A DNA stretch of 64,000 nucleotides, taken from assembly GCF_014170335.1 (NCBI RefSeq), contig NZ_LZZS01000040.1, forward strand, positions 186,001 to 250,000. Direction: 5' to 3'. The position numbers and the translations under genes were made by a program. How positions within the stretch are numbered: position 1 is the first letter of the stretch; each line of letters opens with the position of its first letter. The notes under the pieces were generated by a model. That model saw only the letters and a list, made by a program, of their open reading frames with translations. It did no database searches and was not told the origin of the DNA. The stretch is from Achromobacter sp. UMC46 (GTDB lineage: Bacteria > Pseudomonadota > Gammaproteobacteria > Burkholderiales > Burkholderiaceae_B). Of this stretch, positions 31,935-39,733 are shown piece by piece.

Positions 31935-32243
31935 ATGAAGACCCTCGTATCCGCCCTGATCCTGTCCGCTTCCTTCATCGGCGCCGCCCAAGCCGGCGAA
32001 CTGGACTACCCGCCCGCCCTGAACACCGAAAGCACGGTCACCCGCGCCCAAGTGCAGCAAGAGCTGGCCGCCGCCCGCGCCAATGGCGAACTGGTGTCCG
32101 GTGAAGAAGGCTACGCCGCCACCGCATTCGCCGCCGCAGGCACCGACAAGACCCGCGCCCAAGTGAAGCAGGAACTGGCCGCTGCCCGTGCCCAAGGCCT
32201 GACCGAAAGCGGCGAACTGGACTACCCGCCCGTTCAAGGCTGA
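31935..32243 (+). CDS. DUF4148 secreted small protein, copy 1
   Basis: The 102-residue product has a signal peptide cleaved after AAQA. Two copies of a module follow, RAQVxQELAAARAxGEL/LTESG, each near a GELDYPP or GEEGY segment. This is the DUF4148 family, common in Bordetella, Achromobacter and Burkholderia, predicted periplasmic and of unknown function. It is followed 97 bases later by a copy differing at one residue. A ribosome site GGAGATCA precedes the ATG. It is likely repressed by the TetR encoded at 32781, judged by shared operators. Confidence 0.88.
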   Translation: MKTLVSALILSASFIGAAQAGELDYPPALNTESTVTRAQVQQELAAARANGELVSGEEGYAATAFAAAGTDKTRAQVKQELAAARAQGLTESGELDYPPVQG

Positions 32244-32273
32244 GTTGTCGACGTCTTTTTTTAGAACTGTATC

Positions 32274-32289
32274 TATCTAGCGATAGATA
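32274..32289. promoter_or_regulatory. Operator copy 3 for local TetR (TATCTA-N4-TAGATA)
   Basis: A perfect inverted repeat around GCGA, ending 51 bases before the second DUF4148 ATG. It shows that the second copy carries its own regulated promoter and is not simply read through from the first. Confidence 0.7.
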
Positions 32290-32340
32290 GCTTTAGTGCC
32301 CAACCCCTGATGCAGCACTGATCCTTATTGGAGATCAATC

Positions 32341-32649
32341 ATGAAGACTCTCGTATCCGCCCTGATCCTGTCCGCTTCCTTCATCGGTGCCGCCCAAGCC
32401 GGCGAATTGGACTATCCGCCCGCCCTGAACACCGAAAGCACGGTGACTCGCGCCCAAGTGCAGCAAGAATTGGCCGCCGCCCGCGCCAATGGCGAACTGG
32501 TTTCCGGTGAAGAAGGCTACGCCGCCACCGCGTTCGCTGCCGCCGGCACCGACAAGACCCGTGCGCAAGTGACGCAGGAACTGGCCGCTGCCCGCGCCCA
32601 AGGCCTGACCGAAAGCGGTGAACTGGACTACCCGCCCGTGCAAGGCTAA
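32341..32649 (+). CDS. DUF4148 secreted small protein, copy 2
   Basis: A tandem copy of the preceding gene. The two proteins are identical except for Lys to Thr in the second repeat (AQVTQEL). I count about 17 silent codon changes against that single replacement, so both copies have been kept under purifying selection and are not a fresh duplication. Signal peptide, two modules and the GELDYPP ends are all kept. A terminator follows 16 bases after the stop. Confidence 0.88.
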   Translation: MKTLVSALILSASFIGAAQAGELDYPPALNTESTVTRAQVQQELAAARANGELVSGEEGYAATAFAAAGTDKTRAQVTQELAAARAQGLTESGELDYPPVQG

Positions 32650-32665
32650 GCAGGATGCCGGCACA

Positions 32666-32720
32666 TGCGGACCCCGGGGGGCGGGATGTTTCCCGGCCGG
32701 GGTCCGCACGGGCGTTTTTT
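32666..32720 (+). terminator. Terminator after the DUF4148 pair
   Basis: TGCGGACCCCGG (32666-32677) pairs with CCGGGGTCCGCA (32697-32708), followed six bases later by six T. It separates the DUF4148 genes from the tetR gene, which has its own operator. Confidence 0.85.
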
Positions 32721-32754
32721 GGACCGCGCTTAGGGCGGCCCCCGATGACGAACC

Positions 32755-32770
32755 GACCTATTAGTAGGTA
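32755..32770. promoter_or_regulatory. Operator copy 4 at the tetR start (GACCTA-N4-TAGGTA)
   Basis: Same geometry as the three DUF4148 operators, ending 10 bases before the tetR ATG at 32781. It is placed to give autorepression. Confidence 0.7.
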
Positions 32771-32780
32771 ATATTCAGCC

Positions 32781-33383
32781 ATGGACACTCCGACCCCCAA
32801 CACCACCCGAGACCTGCTGCTGGCGCACGCCGAGAAGCTGATCCGCACGCGCGGATGCAATGGTTTCAGCTACCGCGACCTGGCGGAGCATGTGGGCGTG
32901 AAGACGTCCAGCATTCACTATTACTTTCCAGGCAAAGACGACCTGCTGTACGAAGCGGTCGAGGCCTACAGCGCACGCGCGCTGGGCAACGTGCGCGCGA
33001 TCGATACCGCGCAGCCGGCGCAAGCGCAGCTTGAGCAATATCTGTCCATGATGGAATCGCGCGCTTGCGGCGCCGGCGAACTCTGCCTGGGCGGCATGCT
33101 GGCCGCCGACGTCATGAGTTTGTCTGAGCGCGTGCGCGGCGCATTGCAGGGCTTTTTCCGCGCCCATGAAGCGTGGCTGGCCCGTGTGCTGGCTGAAGGC
33201 GCGGCGCAGGGCACGCTGAAATTTTCGGGCACCGCGGACGCGGCTGGCCGGGCGGTGTTCGCCACGGTGCAGGGCTGCCTGCTGGTGGCGCGCCTGTTCC
33301 AGCAGCCGCCCGCCTTGTGCGAGGCCATCAGCGCGCTGTATGTGGAGTGCGACAAGGCAGCCAAGCCTGCCGCCGCCGCATAG
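32781..33383 (+). CDS. TetR/AcrR-family repressor of the DUF4148 pair (predicted)
   Basis: The 200-residue protein has an N-terminal TetR helix-turn-helix (GFSYRDLAEHVGVKTSSIHYYF, about 29-50) and a C-terminal ligand domain with two cysteines close together (ACGAGELC). The shared 6-4-6 dyads before this gene and before both DUF4148 genes make it their likely regulator. The ligand is unknown. The Cys pair could allow redox or electrophile sensing, but this is speculation. The start is fixed by the operator position and the aligned TetR N-terminus. Confidence 0.9.
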   Translation: MDTPTPNTTRDLLLAHAEKLIRTRGCNGFSYRDLAEHVGVKTSSIHYYFPGKDDLLYEAVEAYSARALGNVRAIDTAQPAQAQLEQYLSMMESRACGAGELCLGGMLAADVMSLSERVRGALQGFFRAHEAWLARVLAEGAAQGTLKFSGTADAAGRAVFATVQGCLLVARLFQQPPALCEAISALYVECDKAAKPAAAA

Positions 33384-33403
33384 CCGAAGCGATCCCTCGA
33401 AAC

Positions 33404-33432
33404 ACGGCCGCCATGCGCAAGCAGGCGGCCGT
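33404..33432. terminator. Hairpin between tetR and the cysteine hydrolase
   Basis: ACGGCCGCC and GGCGGCCGT form a 9-bp perfect stem with an 11-base loop between two converging genes. T tracts are weak on both sides, so efficiency is uncertain. Confidence 0.5.
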
Positions 33433-33462
33433 TGTCATTCGTGACGCGGAATCGTCCGCGTA

Positions 33463-34320
33463 TCAGGCCTGCAAGGCGCGCGCCATGTCCACGCTGGTGC
33501 GCTCCTGCACGCCCAGGTCTCGCATGCGCTGCAGGAAGACGGATTGCGCATCGGTGAATCCGGCGACGGGGCTCATGCAGTCGGTCAGCAGCACCACGCG
33601 CGACAGGTTGCCGCCCGGCAGGTGTTCGGCCAGGTGCTCCACGGTGGCTTTCACGCAATGGCTGCCGGCTTCTCCGGCGACGACGATGAGTTCGGCGCGG
33701 TCCAGCGAGTCGACCAGGTTGCGGTTGAGCTGGCTGCGCGGGTCGTCGGGATCAGGCACTTCAGCCATTAGCGCGCTGTAGTGTTCGGTCCAGGGGTTCG
33801 TGCCCTTGGGCACCTTGCGCACGATGAACTGGCCGGCGTCTTCCCAGCGGCTGTAGGCCGCGCGCACATCGGCGTGCACGTTGTGCCCCCAGGTGCCGAT
33901 TTCGCAATGCACAGGCCACACCATCAGGGTGTAGCGGCCGCGCGCTTCCAATTCTTCCAGATACGCCCGGGTGCGGGGCAGGTCGTCGTCGTGCCTGGGC
34001 TGGAATTCGCCCGTGTGCAGCTGCGCGGCGGTGATCGGCGTGAAAGGCGTGACGGGCTGGCCGTCGCCGGTGCGCCAGAACGTGGGATGGGCGATGTCCA
34101 GCCGATGGTGGGAATCCAGCGTCACCGTGATGGAGGTCAGCACCGGCGCGGTGGCGTCGATGAAGCGCGCCAGCCGCTGCATGTCGGCATGCGCGCCCGC
34201 CACCGGCAGCGCGGGCTGCGTGGTGTTCCCGGTCAGCGGATCCGTGGGCAGGTAGGCCTCGGGCAAATCGCAGAAATCGTTCTGCGGATCAATGATCAAG
34301 AGATGGATTGAACGCGGCAT
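33463..34320 (-). CDS. Isochorismatase-like cysteine hydrolase
   Basis: The 285-residue protein belongs to the isochorismatase/nicotinamidase fold: Asp in LLIIDPQNDFCD, Lys in VRKVPKGTNPW, and the nucleophile Cys in AGEAGSHCVKAT form the family triad. Family members cleave amides or isochorismate; the substrate here is not clear. It is longer than typical nicotinamidases (about 200). ATG 34320 gives the family start (RSIHLLIIDPQ). It follows a 37-residue membrane ORF on the same strand, and a TetR operator lies just upstream of both. Confidence 0.88.
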   Translation of the reverse strand: MPRSIHLLIIDPQNDFCDLPEAYLPTDPLTGNTTQPALPVAGAHADMQRLARFIDATAPVLTSITVTLDSHHRLDIAHPTFWRTGDGQPVTPFTPITAAQLHTGEFQPRHDDDLPRTRAYLEELEARGRYTLMVWPVHCEIGTWGHNVHADVRAAYSRWEDAGQFIVRKVPKGTNPWTEHYSALMAEVPDPDDPRSQLNRNLVDSLDRAELIVVAGEAGSHCVKATVEHLAEHLPGGNLSRVVLLTDCMSPVAGFTDAQSVFLQRMRDLGVQERTSVDMARALQA

Positions 34321-34373
34321 GACGGGATTCGGTAGGGATATCCCGGAATATAGACCGGGACGCGCGGTATCCA

Positions 34374-34487
34374 CTAGAACAGCACCAGATGTTCGGCGCA
34401 GTCGGGCAGTTGCCGCAGCAACGCGCGCCATTGCCGCCAAAGGTGCGCCAGCAGGCCGGCGGCGATGACTGCGATCAGAATCCACAT
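34374..34487 (-). CDS. Small membrane protein, 37 residues
   Basis: This short ORF begins MWILIAVIAAGLLAHLW, a single hydrophobic helix, followed by a basic stretch (RQWRALLRQL) and a C-terminal EHLVLF. A GGAG lies seven bases before the ATG. It sits between the palindromic operator at 34508 and the cysteine hydrolase gene, 53 bases before the latter on the same strand. I do not recognise a family. Good ribosome site, single membrane helix and position support it as real; conservation would settle it. Confidence 0.5.
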   Translation of the reverse strand: MWILIAVIAAGLLAHLWRQWRALLRQLPDCAEHLVLF

Positions 34488-34507
34488 GACGGGCTCCGGA
34501 TGAATTA

Positions 34508-34525
34508 TTCGCACTATCGTGCGAA
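34508..34525. promoter_or_regulatory. Operator for second TetR (TTCGCAC-TATC-GTGCGAA)
   Basis: A perfect 7-bp inverted repeat around a 4-base spacer, located 20 bases before the ATG of the 37-residue membrane protein. The same motif recurs at 35196 before the tetR gene. Confidence 0.75.
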
Positions 34526-34531
34526 ATTAGG

Positions 34532-34558
34532 GAAAAGAAACACCGGCACAGGCCGGTG
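34532..34558 (-). terminator. Terminator after the second tetR
   Basis: CACCGGC and GCCGGTG form a 7-bp stem. On the minus strand it is followed by TTTCTTTTCCC. It lies directly downstream of the tetR stop at 34569. Confidence 0.75.
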
Positions 34559-34568
34559 CGGGGACGGG

Positions 34569-35186
34569 TTAGTCGAGGTACGTGAAGCTGCGATAGGTGG
34601 AGATCAGCCGGTCATAGGCGGCGCGCACGCGGGCGGGCGCCTTCGGGTCGCGCAGGAAACGCGCGTCGTGCATCAGGCCGATCATCAGGCTGTAGATTTC
34701 GAACACCAGCTGTTCCGGATCGGTATCCGGCCGCAGGTGGCCCGCTTCCAGCGCCTGGGTGACGGTGCGCACCATGGCGGCACGCCACCGGCGCAAATTG
34801 TCTTCCAGCACCGCGCGCAGCGGCGACTCCACGTCGTCGTATTCGAAGGCGCCGGCCACGTAGATGCAGCCCGTCAGCAATTCGACGTTGCTGGCCCGTT
34901 CGACCCACAGCGAGACCAGCGCGTTCATGCGGGGCAGTCCACGGGGGTAGGCCATGGCGGGCGTGAAGACGGCGGCCACGAAGCGCCGGTCGTATTCGTC
35001 CAGCACCGCCTGCTGCAAGGCTTCCAGCGACCCCACGCGCGAGAACACGCCGCTTTTGCTGATGCCCAGATGCCGGGCGATCTGGCCGAGCGACAGGCTT
35101 TCGATGCCCTGGGCGGCGGCCATGTCCAGGGCCGCGTCCACAATGGCCGCGAAGGTCAGCTCGCTCTTTTCGGTTTTGGCAGTCAT
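34569..35186 (-). CDS. TetR/AcrR-family regulator
   Basis: The 205-residue protein has the TetR DNA-binding domain (AAAQGIESLSLGQIARHLG then SKSGVFSRVGS, about 24-54) and a helical C-domain of the TetR_C type (LWVERASNVELLTGCIYVAG). The dyad GTGCGAA before it and before the downstream membrane protein/cysteine hydrolase genes suggests it represses both itself and them. The ligand is unknown. Confidence 0.92.
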   Translation of the reverse strand: MTAKTEKSELTFAAIVDAALDMAAAQGIESLSLGQIARHLGISKSGVFSRVGSLEALQQAVLDEYDRRFVAAVFTPAMAYPRGLPRMNALVSLWVERASNVELLTGCIYVAGAFEYDDVESPLRAVLEDNLRRWRAAMVRTVTQALEAGHLRPDTDPEQLVFEIYSLMIGLMHDARFLRDPKAPARVRAAYDRLISTYRSFTYLD

Positions 35187-35195
35187 GGCGGCAAA

Positions 35196-35215
35196 TTTAG
35201 CACGACTGTGCGAAA
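35196..35215. promoter_or_regulatory. Operator before the second tetR (TTTAGCAC-GACT-GTGCGAAA)
   Basis: Half-sites TTTAGCAC and GTGCGAAA are separated by four bases, the same spacing and sequence as the dyad at 34508. It ends 10 bases upstream of the tetR ATG at 35186, fitting autorepression. Confidence 0.75.
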
Positions 35216-35274
35216 CAGGAGAGTTACTTTATTTATTGGGCCCGCATCGGCGCTGCGTGGCCGGCGTCCAAATG

Positions 35275-35304
35275 AAAAAACCGGACCGCGATGGCGGTCC
35301 GGTT
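35275..35304 (-). terminator. Terminator after malate synthase G
   Basis: CCGGACCGC and GCGGTCCGG make a 9-bp stem with a 4-base loop. On the minus strand six T follow directly. It lies 23 bases after the glcB stop. Confidence 0.9.
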
Positions 35305-35326
35305 CGATCGTGCGGCAGGGATGCGG

Positions 35327-37498
35327 TCAGACGGCGGTCTTGAATTGCAGACGGTACTTGTGCAGCAGCGGTTCGGTGTAGCCGTTGGGCTGCGTCAGGC
35401 CCTCGAACACCAGCGCGCACGCGGCCTGGAACGCCAGCGAGGTCTCGAAGTGGCCTGCCATGGGCTGATAGGCCGCGTCGCCGGCATTCTGGCCGTCAAC
35501 CACTTTGGCCATGCGCTTGAAGGTCTCCATGACCTGGTCCTTGTGGGTCACGCCGTGGCGCAGCCAGTTGGCGATGTGCTGGCTGGAGATGCGCAAGGTG
35601 GCGCGGTCTTCCATCAGGCCCACGTTGTGGATGTCGGGCACCTTGGAGCAGCCCACGCCCTGGTCGACCCAGCGCACCACATAGCCCAGGATGCCCTGGA
35701 CGTTGTTGTCCAGTTCCTGCTGGATGTCGGCGGCGGACCACTTCGAGGGATCGCCGACCGGCACGGTCAGCAGGCCGCTCAGCAGATCGTCCCGGACGTC
35801 GGCGAGCTTGGTGCGTTCCAGTTCTTTCTGGACTGCCTGCACGTCGACTTGATGGTAATGCAGCGCGTGCAGCGTGGCGGCGGTGGGCGAGGGCACCCAG
35901 GCGGTATTGGCGCCGGCCTTGGGGTGCGCGATCTTCTGTTCCAGCATGGCGGCCATCAGGTCCGGCATGGCCCACATGCCCTTGCCGATCTGGGCGCGGC
36001 CGCGCAGGCCGGTGTCCAGGCCGACCAGCACGTTGTTGCGCTCGTAGGCGGTGATCCACGCGGTGGACTTCATGTCGCCCTTGCGCAGCATCGGGCCGGC
36101 TTCCATGCTGGAGTGCATTTCGTCGCCGGTGCGGTCCAGGAAGCCCGTGTTGATGAAGGCCACGCGCGACGCGGCGGCGCCGATGCACGCCTTCAGGTTG
36201 ATGCTGGTGCGGCGCTCTTCGTCCATGATGCCCATCTTCAAGGTGTTGCGCGGCACCTTGATCAGGTCTTCGACGCGGTCGAAGAGTTCGCTGGCGAACG
36301 CGGCTTCGACGGGTCCGTGCATCTTGGGCTTCACGATGTAGACGGAACCGGTGCGCGAATTCAGCTTGTGCTTTCGGTCTTGCAGCGCGGCCAGGCTGGT
36401 GACGACGGCGTCCAGGATGCCTTCGGGGATTTCAAGGCCGTCGCGGTCCAGGATGGCCGGGTTGGTCATCAGGTGGCCGACGTTGCGCACGAACATCAGC
36501 GAACGGCCATGCAAAGTCAGCGACGACCCGTCGGGGCGCGTGTATTCGCGGTCGGCATTGAGCTTGCGGGTGAAGGTCTTGCCGCCCTTGGTGACGGCTT
36601 CGGTCAGGTCGCCCTTCATCAGGCCCAGCCAGTTGCGGTAGATGTGCACCTTGTCGTCCGCATCGACGGCGGCGACCGAATCTTCGCAGTCCATGATGGT
36701 GGTCAGCGCCGCTTCGACCAACACGTCCTTGACGCCAGCGGCGTCGGTGCCGCCGATGGGGGTGGCGCGGTCGATCTGGATTTCGAAGTGCAGGCCGTTG
36801 TTCTTCAGCAGGATGGCGGTGGGGGCGGAAGCCTCGCCCTGATAGCCGGCGAATTGCGAGCCGAATTTCAGGCCGGTGGCGCCGCTGGCCAGCGCCACGC
36901 GCAATTGGCCGCCTTCGACCGTGTAGCCGTGGGCGTCGGCGTGCGAGCCTTGGGCCAGCGGGGCGGCGGTATCCAGGAAAGCGCGGGCGCGCGCAATGAC
37001 GGCGGCGCCGCGTTCGGGGTTGTAGCCCTTGCCGGTGTCGCCGGGGGTGGCGGGAATGGCGTCGGTGCCGTAGAGCGCGTCGTACAGGCTGCCCCAACGG
37101 GCGTTGGCGGCGTTCAGCGCGTAGCGCGAATTCGACATCGGCACGACCAGTTGCGGGCCGGCCTGTTGCGAGATTTCGGTGTCGACGTTGTCGGTCGTGG
37201 CTTGGACGGTGGCCGGTTGCGGCAGCAGGTAGCCGATGCCTTCCAGGAACTTGCGGTAGACGGCGGGGTCGGCGATGGGGCCCGGATGGGCGCGGTGCCA
37301 GGCGTCGAGTTCGGCCTGAAGGCGGTCGCGTTCGGCCAGCAGCGCGCGGTTCTTGGGGCCCAGGTCGTGCACCAGGGCGGCGAAGCCTTGCCAGAAGCCG
37401 TCGGCCTCCAGGCCGGTGCCGGGCAGGGCTTCCTGTTCGATGAATTGGTTGAGATTGGCCGCCACTTGCAGGCCGTGGTGCTGGATGCGTTGAGTCAT
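35327..37498 (-). CDS. glcB: Malate synthase G
   Basis: GlcB condenses glyoxylate with acetyl-CoA to malate. The 723-residue protein has the length of E. coli GlcB. It contains MDCEDSVAAVDADDK, the G-isoform region RSLMFVRNVGHLM, and the catalytic-site segments GIMDEERRT and WVDQGVGCSKVPD. ATG 37498 begins TQRIQHHGLQVA, the family start; the frame runs upstream through the promoter region and is not used. It is divergent from a GntR gene, and an operator for that regulator lies 104 bases upstream. A terminator follows. Confidence 0.97.
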   Translation of the reverse strand: MTQRIQHHGLQVAANLNQFIEQEALPGTGLEADGFWQGFAALVHDLGPKNRALLAERDRLQAELDAWHRAHPGPIADPAVYRKFLEGIGYLLPQPATVQATTDNVDTEISQQAGPQLVVPMSNSRYALNAANARWGSLYDALYGTDAIPATPGDTGKGYNPERGAAVIARARAFLDTAAPLAQGSHADAHGYTVEGGQLRVALASGATGLKFGSQFAGYQGEASAPTAILLKNNGLHFEIQIDRATPIGGTDAAGVKDVLVEAALTTIMDCEDSVAAVDADDKVHIYRNWLGLMKGDLTEAVTKGGKTFTRKLNADREYTRPDGSSLTLHGRSLMFVRNVGHLMTNPAILDRDGLEIPEGILDAVVTSLAALQDRKHKLNSRTGSVYIVKPKMHGPVEAAFASELFDRVEDLIKVPRNTLKMGIMDEERRTSINLKACIGAAASRVAFINTGFLDRTGDEMHSSMEAGPMLRKGDMKSTAWITAYERNNVLVGLDTGLRGRAQIGKGMWAMPDLMAAMLEQKIAHPKAGANTAWVPSPTAATLHALHYHQVDVQAVQKELERTKLADVRDDLLSGLLTVPVGDPSKWSAADIQQELDNNVQGILGYVVRWVDQGVGCSKVPDIHNVGLMEDRATLRISSQHIANWLRHGVTHKDQVMETFKRMAKVVDGQNAGDAAYQPMAGHFETSLAFQAACALVFEGLTQPNGYTEPLLHKYRLQFKTAV

Positions 37499-37598
37499 GC
37501 GGATCTCTAGCGGTAAGAAGGGCTGGCCGGCGCCGGGCGCCGGGCGAATCTGTCCTGACATCATCGTTCGCACCTGCCGCAATGTCCATATCAAAACC

Positions 37599-37615
37599 AA
37601 CTGGTCATACCAGTT
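37599..37615. promoter_or_regulatory. GntR/FadR-type operator upstream of glcB
   Basis: AACTGGT-CAT-ACCAGTT is a 7-bp inverted repeat of the TGGTN3ACCA type recognised by FadR-subfamily regulators. It lies between glcB and the divergent regulator gene. Confidence 0.75.
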
Positions 37616-37708
37616 TATTTCTCTCCCTTCAGGCAAAGCCGATATTTTTATGGTTTTATATCAGCTACTTACAGCGGGACGATCAAGCGGCTTGAGTTGA
37701 TGCCGCGC

Positions 37709-37720
37709 TTGGTCATACCA
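37709..37720. promoter_or_regulatory. Second GntR/FadR-type operator at the regulator start
   Basis: TTGGTCATACCA repeats the core of the operator at 37599, including the same CAT spacer. It ends 17 bases before the regulator ATG at 37738, fitting autoregulation. Confidence 0.7.
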
Positions 37721-37737
37721 CTGGTCCCGGAGAGTGC

Positions 37738-38502
37738 ATGTACGCGGAAACAGAAGAGAAACCCCGCCAGGTGGCGGATGAGGTCGCCGAACGGATCGAG
37801 CGCCTGATCCTGGACGGCGTGCTCAAGGCGGGGCAGGCGCTGCCGTCCGAACGGCGCCTGACCGAAAAGCTGGGCGTGTCGCGCACGGCGCTGCGCGAAG
37901 GGCTCAAGCTGTTGCGCGCGCGCGAGATCATCCATACCGCGCAGGGCAAGGGCTCGTTCGTGGCGCACATCTCGAAGGTGGATGCCGGGCCGCTGATGCA
38001 CCTGTTCAACTCGCAGCCGCGCACGCTGTACGACCTGCTGGAAGTGCGTTCGCTGCTGGAGGCCGAGTCGGCCCGGTTGGCGGCCATCCGCGGTACCGAG
38101 GCCGATTTCATCATGATCCGCCGCCGCTACGACGAGATGGTCAGTGCGCAAGGCACCGCCACCGACACGGCCACGCATGCGCATCTGGATCATGCGTTCC
38201 ACCTGGCCATCTGCGAGGCTTCGCACAATCCCGTGCTGGTGCATACGCTGCAATCGCTGACGGACCTGCTGCTGGGGTCGGTGTTCGCGTGCGTGAACAA
38301 CCTTTACCACCGCGAACCCGAAAAGCGCCAGATCGACCGCCAGCACACGCGCCTGTTCAATGCCGTGACGGGGCGGCAGCCCGAATTGGCGCGCAAGGCT
38401 GCGGCAGATCATGTGGACAGCGTGCGCCAGAGCCTGGCCGAGATCGAACAGGAAGAGCAACGCCTGGTGCGCGCGACGCTACGCCTGGAAGGCTGGACGT
38501 AG
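37738..38502 (+). CDS. glcC: GntR-family (FadR subfamily) regulator, GlcC-like
   Basis: The 254-residue protein has a GntR winged helix (ADEVAERIERLILDGVLKAG then LPSERRLTEKLGVSRTALREGL) and an all-helical FCD effector domain with metal-ligand-like residues (DHAFHLAICEASHN). It is divergent from malate synthase G, and two TGGTCATACCA sites flank the shared region. GlcC of E. coli senses glycolate and controls glcB, so that name is a context call. A ribosome site CCGGAGA precedes the ATG. Confidence 0.85.
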   Translation: MYAETEEKPRQVADEVAERIERLILDGVLKAGQALPSERRLTEKLGVSRTALREGLKLLRAREIIHTAQGKGSFVAHISKVDAGPLMHLFNSQPRTLYDLLEVRSLLEAESARLAAIRGTEADFIMIRRRYDEMVSAQGTATDTATHAHLDHAFHLAICEASHNPVLVHTLQSLTDLLLGSVFACVNNLYHREPEKRQIDRQHTRLFNAVTGRQPELARKAAADHVDSVRQSLAEIEQEEQRLVRATLRLEGWT

Positions 38503-38536
38503 CGCCGCGCCGCGGGCGGGGAAAGCCCGCCGGCGC

Positions 38537-39655
38537 TTAGCGGTCGGCCGTGGCGCAGCCAGCCAACGCCAGCGGCTTGCCGGCGTAGATGCGGCCGAAG
38601 CGGTTGTTCAGCAGGGCGTCCAGGTCGATGGATTCCTGGCCCACGAAGCCTTGCTGCGGCAGCGCGCCTTGGGCCACCAGGTCCAGCGCGGCGCAGATGC
38701 CGGCGGCTGTGGATAGCTGGATGGCGCTCAGGCGATGGCCGTCCACGTCCGCGCCGAAGACGCGGATCGGGTAGGACTCTTCTTCCAGGCGGCCATGGCG
38801 GTGGCCCGATGCGGACGCCTGGATCACGATCACATCCTGTTCGGTGGTGGGGATGGCCGATTCGAAGATGTCCTTGAGCAGATCGCGGCGGTCGCGCAGG
38901 CGCAAATCGTTAAGCAGCAGCTTCATGATGTTGCAGTGGCCGGGATAGCGCACCGACTTGTAGTCCACGTTGCGCGCGCGGCCCAGCAGCGTGGCGGGCA
39001 GCGTGCCCAATCCGCCCGAGGTGTTGAAGGCCTCGTATTCCACGCCGTCCAGCGCGAACGTCTCGTAGCCTTCCAGCGCAGGGACGCTGGTCAGCTGCCC
39101 GTCGACGATGGCCTCGCAGGGGTTGCAATATTCGTTGATCAGCCCTTCCGTGCTCCAGGTCAGGTTGTAGCGCAGGCTGTTGGACGGATAGCGCGGCAGG
39201 GCGCCGACGCGCATGCGCAAGTCCAGCAAGGTGTCGAAGCGGCGCGCCAGCGCATTGCCGACGATGCCGATGAAGCCGGGGGCCAGGCCGCATTGCGGCA
39301 TCAGCACGCTGCGCGCGTTTTCCGCCAGCGCCTGGATGGCATGGGTGCTGGCGACGTCTTCGGTCAGGTCGAAGTAGTGCACGCCGGCCCGCGCGCACAA
39401 ACCGGCCACCGCGGTGGCGCGATGGAACGGCAGGGCGTTAACGACCGCATAGGCGCCTTCGATCGCGCGCGCCACCGAGGCGTCGTCGCTGATCTGGCGC
39501 GTTTCGCAACCCAGTTCGGCCAGGACGGCCAGACGGGCGGGATCCTGGTCGGCAACCAGCACGGAATAGTCGCCGCTGCGCTCCAGCATCAGGGCGATGG
39601 CGAAACCGATTTTTCCGGCGCCCAGCAAAACGATGGGACGGTTGGGGGTGGACAT
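38537..39655 (-). CDS. Saccharopine dehydrogenase-family protein
   Basis: The 372-residue protein starts with a Rossmann motif VLLGAGKIGFAIALML and continues as in saccharopine dehydrogenase-like or lysine-6-dehydrogenase-like enzymes (YFDLTEDVAST, PQCGLAPGFIGIVGNALA). Substrate is not determined: family members act on lysine derivatives, carboxynorspermidine or other amino-acid adducts. It stands alone, convergent with glcC. A 21-base-period direct repeat lies about 80-115 bases upstream of its start. Confidence 0.85.
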   Translation of the reverse strand: MSTPNRPIVLLGAGKIGFAIALMLERSGDYSVLVADQDPARLAVLAELGCETRQISDDASVARAIEGAYAVVNALPFHRATAVAGLCARAGVHYFDLTEDVASTHAIQALAENARSVLMPQCGLAPGFIGIVGNALARRFDTLLDLRMRVGALPRYPSNSLRYNLTWSTEGLINEYCNPCEAIVDGQLTSVPALEGYETFALDGVEYEAFNTSGGLGTLPATLLGRARNVDYKSVRYPGHCNIMKLLLNDLRLRDRRDLLKDIFESAIPTTEQDVIVIQASASGHRHGRLEEESYPIRVFGADVDGHRLSAIQLSTAAGICAALDLVAQGALPQQGFVGQESIDLDALLNNRFGRIYAGKPLALAGCATADR

Positions 39656-39733
39656 GGTGCGACTCCTGCGAAGAGGGGGGATGGGTTGGCCTCATCCTAT
39701 GCGGGAGTGCTGTCGATTTGTAGATTCGAAAGT

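Noticed and set aside
31935..32649. Tandem repeats as a CRISPR array or transposon ends
   Set aside because: The repeated units are complete coding copies with promoters; there are no short regular spacers, no cas genes and no transposase.
35291..37510. 739-codon frame opposite glcB
   Set aside because: Antisense shadow of malate synthase G, with Gly/Val/His-rich filler and no known motif.
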